From positions 62,001 through 126,000 of the forward strand of contig NZ_SSBK01000003.1 of NCBI RefSeq assembly GCF_004795035.1: DNA of 64,000 bases, written 5' to 3'. Origin of the DNA: Streptomyces sp. A0958. GTDB taxonomy: Bacteria; Actinomycetota; Actinomycetes; Streptomycetales; Streptomycetaceae. Positions 60,885-64,000 of the stretch are shown one piece after another. Below the pieces are notes generated by a model that saw only the letters and a list, made by a program, of their open reading frames with translations, made no database searches and had not been told where the DNA came from. The translations under genes were made by a program, and so were the position numbers. Position 1 is the first letter of the stretch; every line of letters starts with the position of its first letter.

Positions 60885-61706
60885 ATGGTGACCACCCGCA
60901 TCGATCTCGCACGGCTGCCGCACGCCGCACGCGCCGCCATCGAAGAACGCACCGGCCCCCTCCTCTCGATCGAGGAGACAGCCGAGGGCTTCAACAGCGA
61001 GATCGCGGCCCGCGTCACTTCCGCCACGGGCACCTGACACGTCAAGGGCTTGCGCACCGACCATCCCCGCGCCTGGACACAGCGCCGGGAAGCCGCCGTC
61101 GCTCCCTTCCTCACGAGTCAGGGCCCCGCACTCCGCTGGCGCGTCGAGACCGCCGGTTGGGATCTTCTCTCCTTCGAAGCCCTCGAAGGACACCAGGCCA
61201 ACTACGCCCCCCGCTCCCCCGACCTCCCCGAAGTCGCTGCCCTCCTGCGCCGCCTGGGCGAAACCCCTTGTCCCGGCATCGAACTGCGCCACGCTGAACA
61301 GCGCCTGGAACGCTACGTCGCCCATCCCGACGACCTCCGCTTCTTCGCCGGGGCGCACCTCCTCCACACCGACCTCAACAACGCCAACGTCCTCGTGGAC
61401 GACCACGCCCCGCAGGGCGATCGAGTGCGCCTGGTCGACTGGGCCTGGGCGACCCGTGGAGCGGCCTGGCTCGACGCCGGCTACTGGGTCATCTGGCTCA
61501 TCGCCGCCGGTCACACCCCCGCATCGGCCGAACGTTGGGCCACCGAGATCCCCTCCTGGCACACCGCCCCCGCCGAAGGCATTACCGCCTTCGCCGCCGC
61601 CAACGCCAACGTTTGGTCCGAAATCAGCACCGCCGACCCCGCCCCGTGGACCCTGCGCCTCGCAACCGCCGCCACCACCTGGCACGCACACCGCAAAGCT
61701 GTTTGA
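60885..61706 (+). pseudogene. Aminoglycoside phosphotransferase-family gene with in-frame stop
   Basis: One frame runs from the ATG at 60885 to the TGA at 61704-61706 but is cut by a TGA at 61035-61037 after 50 codons. Upstream, the protein starts MVTTRIDLARLPHAARAAIE. Directly after the stop it continues in the same frame (HVKGLRTDHPRAW), the expected kinase N-lobe strand. The C-terminal part keeps the catalytic loop LHTDLNNANVL (HxDxxxxN) and the metal-binding LVDWAWATRGA, so the disruption is a single codon, for example a Trp TGG turned to TGA. Restart at a TTG (61050) would give 218 residues lacking the N-lobe start. It could be a true pseudogene, a sequencing error, or stop readthrough. 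Confidence 0.8.
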
Positions 61707-61775
61707 ACTGAACCCTCGTTCGGGGCGAGGACACTGTACGAAAGCTTCCGCGTACCGCTGCGCACACGACAAACA

Positions 61776-61807
61776 CGAGAGGCCCGGACTTTCGTCCGGG
61801 CCTCTCG
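61776..61807. terminator. Perfect 14-bp stem terminator
   Basis: CGAGAGGCCCGGAC, a TTTC loop, and the exact complement. It lies 7 bp beyond the 3' end of the tRNA-Arg fragment on the minus strand, as for an authentic tRNA transcript terminator, and 70 bp after the phosphotransferase frame on the plus strand. Confidence 0.85.
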
Positions 61808-61814
61808 CCTGCTG

Positions 61815-61856
61815 TGCACTCGGCAGGATTCGAACCTGCAACCTCCTGATCCGAAG
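61815..61856 (-). other. 3' half of a tRNA-Arg gene, probable attachment site
   Basis: On the minus strand, 42 bases match tRNA positions 32-73. They comprise the anticodon loop CTTCGGA (anticodon TCG), half of the anticodon stem, the variable loop AGGTT, the T-arm GCAGG-TTCGAAT-CCTGC, and the acceptor strand CGAGTGC plus A73. The 5' half (D-arm, acceptor 5' strand and matching anticodon stem) is missing, so this is not a functional tRNA. A fragment of exactly this kind, still followed by the native terminator, is what is left when an integrative element inserts into a tRNA gene and restores an intact copy at its far end. Confidence 0.65.
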
Positions 61857-62574
61857 GATCGGGCACCTCACGAGGGGAGGCCCCGGGCGTCTCCAGTCTT
61901 TGCCGCTCACGGTAGCGGCCACCCGCACCGTGTGTCGACGTTGCCGTCACCGCTGCCGTCACGCCGCAAAGACGCAGGTGTCCTGAGGCACCACCCAAAC
62001 AGATGACTCGCCTTTACGGAGCGCGAGTTGGCGCTGGAGTGCTGGCTGCCGGGCGGCAGCCCGGTGGCAGTGGGCACCCACGAGGGTGCTGGAGGTGGGG
62101 CCCAGTTGGGCCCGTTCTGGGTTGTCCGGTGACGGCCCAGGAGTTTGCCGCGCCTCTTCTGTGGGAGAGCACCCATGGGCCTGTGACCCACGCATAAAGG
62201 GAAGACCCCGGCCTGCATCCGGGCGCACCACCCTGAGTCGCTGCGCCGGCGTGATCTCAGTTCGTCACCTGTTGGTGGCCGGACTGAGTACGCCCGTTCC
62301 GTCCGGCCTTGTTAGAAGGACGCGGGAGCCCACTCTGTTCGAGTTGGAGGATCTCATCGAGTCGCCGCATTCCCGTCAGCGCGGGGGTAGCGACGGCGCG
62401 CGACCTGAGATTGAACCGTAACCGGGAGGAAGTGTCATTCATCGGACACCCCTCCCGGTGAGGTGATCAAAGCCAAGGTCGCCGAAGCCATACAGGAACG
62501 ATCAGCACACGACGAACCTGTGCCACCGAGCGTTGCGGGGGACGGACGCCGCCCCTATGCGTCAGACTGACGCT
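61857..62574. other. Non-coding stretch next to the tRNA fragment
   Basis: About 700 bp with several small inverted repeats (for example around 62047-62075, GCCGGGCGGCAGCCCGG-like) and no frame with a recognisable domain or ribosome site. I looked for an integrase or excisionase tail on both strands next to the tRNA fragment and did not find one. GC content and codon bias look lower than in the rest of the window, as expected for element ends. Confidence 0.45.
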
Positions 62575-64000
62575 AAGTCGCCGAACTCTGCTGCTTTCGA
62601 GGTTCGTTCTGCGATGCTGGAGGTCGATCGAGAGGGGCCGCAGCGATGCAGTGGAAGATCCACGGTGAACGTCCGATCTACGAGAACAGCTGGGTGAACC
62701 TGTGGCTCACCGACGTCGAGACGCCGGACGGAAACCGCTGGGAGCACCACGTCGTCAAGCTCCGGCACCTGGCCGTGGCCGCCGCGGTCAACGAGCGGCG
62801 CGAGGTGCTGATGATGTGGCGGCACCGCTTCATCACGGACGCCTGGGCGTGGGAGCTTCCCATGGGTCTGGTGGAGGAGGGCGAGACGCCGGCCGCGGCG
62901 GCGGCCCGTGAGGTGCTGGAAGAGACCGGCTGGCGGCCCGGCCCGATCAAGCCGCTGATCTACGCCGAGCCTGCGAACGGCATCACCGACTCCCAGCACC
63001 ACGTCTTCCGGGCCGATGGGGCGATGTATGAGGGCCCGCCGACTGAGAAGAACGAGTCGGACCGGATCGAGTGGATCCCGCTGGCCGATGTGCGGGGCAT
63101 GATCGACCGTCGTGAGATCGTCAGCAGTGGCTCCCTGGTCGGACTGCTGTATGTGCTCATGGACGAGGCGATCCGCTGACCTGACGGGCAGCACTTCCCG
63201 GAGCCGGGACTCGAACGCCACCGCGGCCGGTTCGCGGCGGAAGGGCTCCAGCTGTTCGTAAAACTCCCGGAGGTGGCCGGCGACTCGTTGAGAGCTGACG
63301 GCCGCCGCCGGGGCCAGGGCGTCCATGGCCGTGTGGCACGCCTCGTCGAGTTCGCCGCGCTGAAGCTGGGTGCGGGCGAGCCAGAAGGCGTGGAAGGCGC
63401 GGCCCCGGTGGTTCGTCTGGTGCTCTCGGCGGAGGGCGTCCGCGATGAGGGGTTCGGCGAGGGCGGCTTCGCCCAGGCGACCGTGCGCGATGCCGGTGTC
63501 CACGATCAGCTTCGGCTCATCGAAGTAGGCGACCCAGGCCGGGTCCGGATCACCGGTGCTGATCCGTCCGAAGTGGGTGTGGGCTTCCGAGATCGCGGTG
63601 TGGGTCGCGCCGTGGTGGCCGAGGGTGGCGTGGGCGAAGGCTTCGCGCATCGCGAGCATGGCCAGCACGCGCGGTGTCGTCCCCGCGGCCGCTCGGGCTT
63701 GGTCCTGGGCGGCCGTGACGAGTGCGAGGGCGTCGCCGGGCTTGTCCTGGTAGGTGGCCTGGAGGCTCATGCAGGCGAGGACGTTGGCCATGAACTGGCG
63801 GTCGTCGATGGCCTTGGCCAGGCCGAGGGATTCGGTGAAGTAAGCGCGTGCCTGGTTGTACTGGCGGGCGTCGAAGTACGTCCATCCGGTGAGCCGGGCC
63901 AGCTCGGCCGCGATGCTGTGCAGGCCGTCCCGCAGAGGAGCCGGACGCTGCTCCTTGAGGAGATCGACGACATAGCGGAGCTGGCCGACGACCGCCGGCC
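62562..64000 (-). CDS. TPR-type regulator, partial, C-terminus antisense to NUDIX gene
   Basis: The frame is open from the right edge (64000) to a stop at 62562; the N-terminus, where an XRE helix-turn-helix would be expected, is outside the window. Visible TPR-like repeats include WTYFDARQYNQARAYFTESL, FHAFWLARTQLQRGELDEA, and a tail LREFYEQLEPFRREPAAVAF that usually comes near the end of such proteins. That tail falls at about 63190-63260. The next roughly 200 codons run antisense through the NUDIX gene with no family-like features. The normal stop seems to have been lost, giving a long chance extension, or the gene is damaged here. Function inferred from family: ligand-responsive regulator. 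Confidence 0.6.
   Translation of the reverse strand, partial: PAVVGQLRYVVDLLKEQRPAPLRDGLHSIAAELARLTGWTYFDARQYNQARAYFTESLGLAKAIDDRQFMANVLACMSLQATYQDKPGDALALVTAAQDQARAAAGTTPRVLAMLAMREAFAHATLGHHGATHTAISEAHTHFGRISTGDPDPAWVAYFDEPKLIVDTGIAHGRLGEAALAEPLIADALRREHQTNHRGRAFHAFWLARTQLQRGELDEACHTAMDALAPAAAVSSQRVAGHLREFYEQLEPFRREPAAVAFESRLREVLPVRSADRLVHEHIQQSDQGATADDLTTVDHAPHIGQRDPLDPVRLVLLSRRALIHRPIGPEDVVLGVGDAVRRLGVDQRLDRAGPPAGLFQHLTGRRRGRRLALLHQTHGKLPRPGVRDEAVPPHHQHLAPLVDRGGHGQVPELDDVVLPAVSVRRLDVGEPQVHPAVLVDRTFTVDLPLHRCGPSRSTSSIAERTSKAAEFGDLASV
62575..62595 (+). promoter_or_regulatory. Element shared with the 60822-60842 region
   Basis: A 21-bp stretch matching 18 of 21 bases at 60822-60842 (common core CCGAA-TCTGCTGCT). 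It lies 51 bp before the NUDIX ATG; its twin lies 43 bp before the phosphotransferase ATG. Same orientation and similar distance suggest a shared operator or promoter part. Confidence 0.45.
62646..63179 (+). CDS. NUDIX hydrolase, ADP-ribose pyrophosphatase-like
   Basis: A 177-residue NUDIX enzyme. The full Nudix box G-x5-E-x7-REVLEETGW lies at about residues 78-100 and keeps all metal-binding glutamates. N-terminal strands (WVNLWLTDVETPDG) and a late acidic segment (EKNESDRIEWIPLADV) resemble ADP-ribose and nucleoside-diphosphate-sugar pyrophosphatases. It would cleave a nucleoside diphosphate linked to another group, using Mg2+; the substrate cannot be fixed from sequence. GAGAGGGG lies about 10 bases before the ATG. 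It converges with the TPR regulator, an arrangement common on Streptomyces integrative elements, and it lies just inside the inferred element end. Confidence 0.92.
   Translation: MQWKIHGERPIYENSWVNLWLTDVETPDGNRWEHHVVKLRHLAVAAAVNERREVLMMWRHRFITDAWAWELPMGLVEEGETPAAAAAREVLEETGWRPGPIKPLIYAEPANGITDSQHHVFRADGAMYEGPPTEKNESDRIEWIPLADVRGMIDRREIVSSGSLVGLLYVLMDEAIR

Noticed and set aside
61815..61895. Complete tRNA-Arg gene
   Set aside because: The 5' half does not pair with the acceptor or anticodon stems; only positions 32-73 are present.

Overview
The window is high-GC actinomycete DNA, almost certainly Streptomyces or a close relative. Evidence: very high third-position GC, GTG/TTG starts, XRE/DUF5753, DUF6879 and HATPase gene families, a tiny acyl-CoA carboxylase epsilon gene, and a giant modular type I PKS. 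About 53 kb (2690-56019, all minus strand) is one polyketide synthase locus.

Layout, left to right. 1-1830: a regulatory gene group (cut-off hypothetical, XRE/DUF5753, DUF6879-type protein). 1831-2650: non-coding DNA, a frameshifted remnant of a mycothiol-dependent maleylpyruvate isomerase-family gene, and a strong inverted-repeat terminator. 2690-4285: a stand-alone adenylation enzyme. 4329-56019: five PKS genes, read from right to left. 56340-58864 (plus strand, divergent): acyl-CoA carboxylase beta and epsilon subunits and a type II thioesterase, closed by a terminator. 58938-61706: small regulatory genes and a phosphotransferase gene broken by a stop codon. 61776-61856: a terminator and the 3' half of a tRNA-Arg gene, which looks like the end of an integrated element. 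62646-64000: NUDIX hydrolase and a TPR regulator running off the window.

Reading the PKS genes in transcription order gives: lone loading ACP and modules 1-3; modules 4-5; module 6; module 7; modules 8-10 and thioesterase. All ten AT domains carry the malonyl-type HAFH motif. Modules 1-5 and 8-10 are KS-AT-DH-KR-ACP, module 6 is KS-AT-ACP, and module 7 is KS-AT-KR-ACP with an A-type KR. No ER or methyltransferase domain is seen. The inferred chain is starter-pentaene-ketone-CH2-CH(OH)-CH2-triene-carboxyl, with 20 extender carbons and no methyl branches. The starter is probably an amino acid or similar acid activated by the discrete adenylation enzyme and placed on the lone N-terminal ACP. If so, cyclisation by the TE would give a polyene macrolactam of about 23-24 atoms. 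The usual beta-amino-acid macrolactam loading set (extra ACP, alanyl ligase, dipeptide acyltransferase, peptidase) is absent, as are a P450, a glycosyltransferase, a transporter and an obvious pathway regulator. This is therefore an unusually bare polyene locus.

The two large PKS intergenic regions share a two-part promoter element with identical 22-bp spacing. Near-identical stretches of several hundred bp recur between modules, which suggests recent gene conversion.
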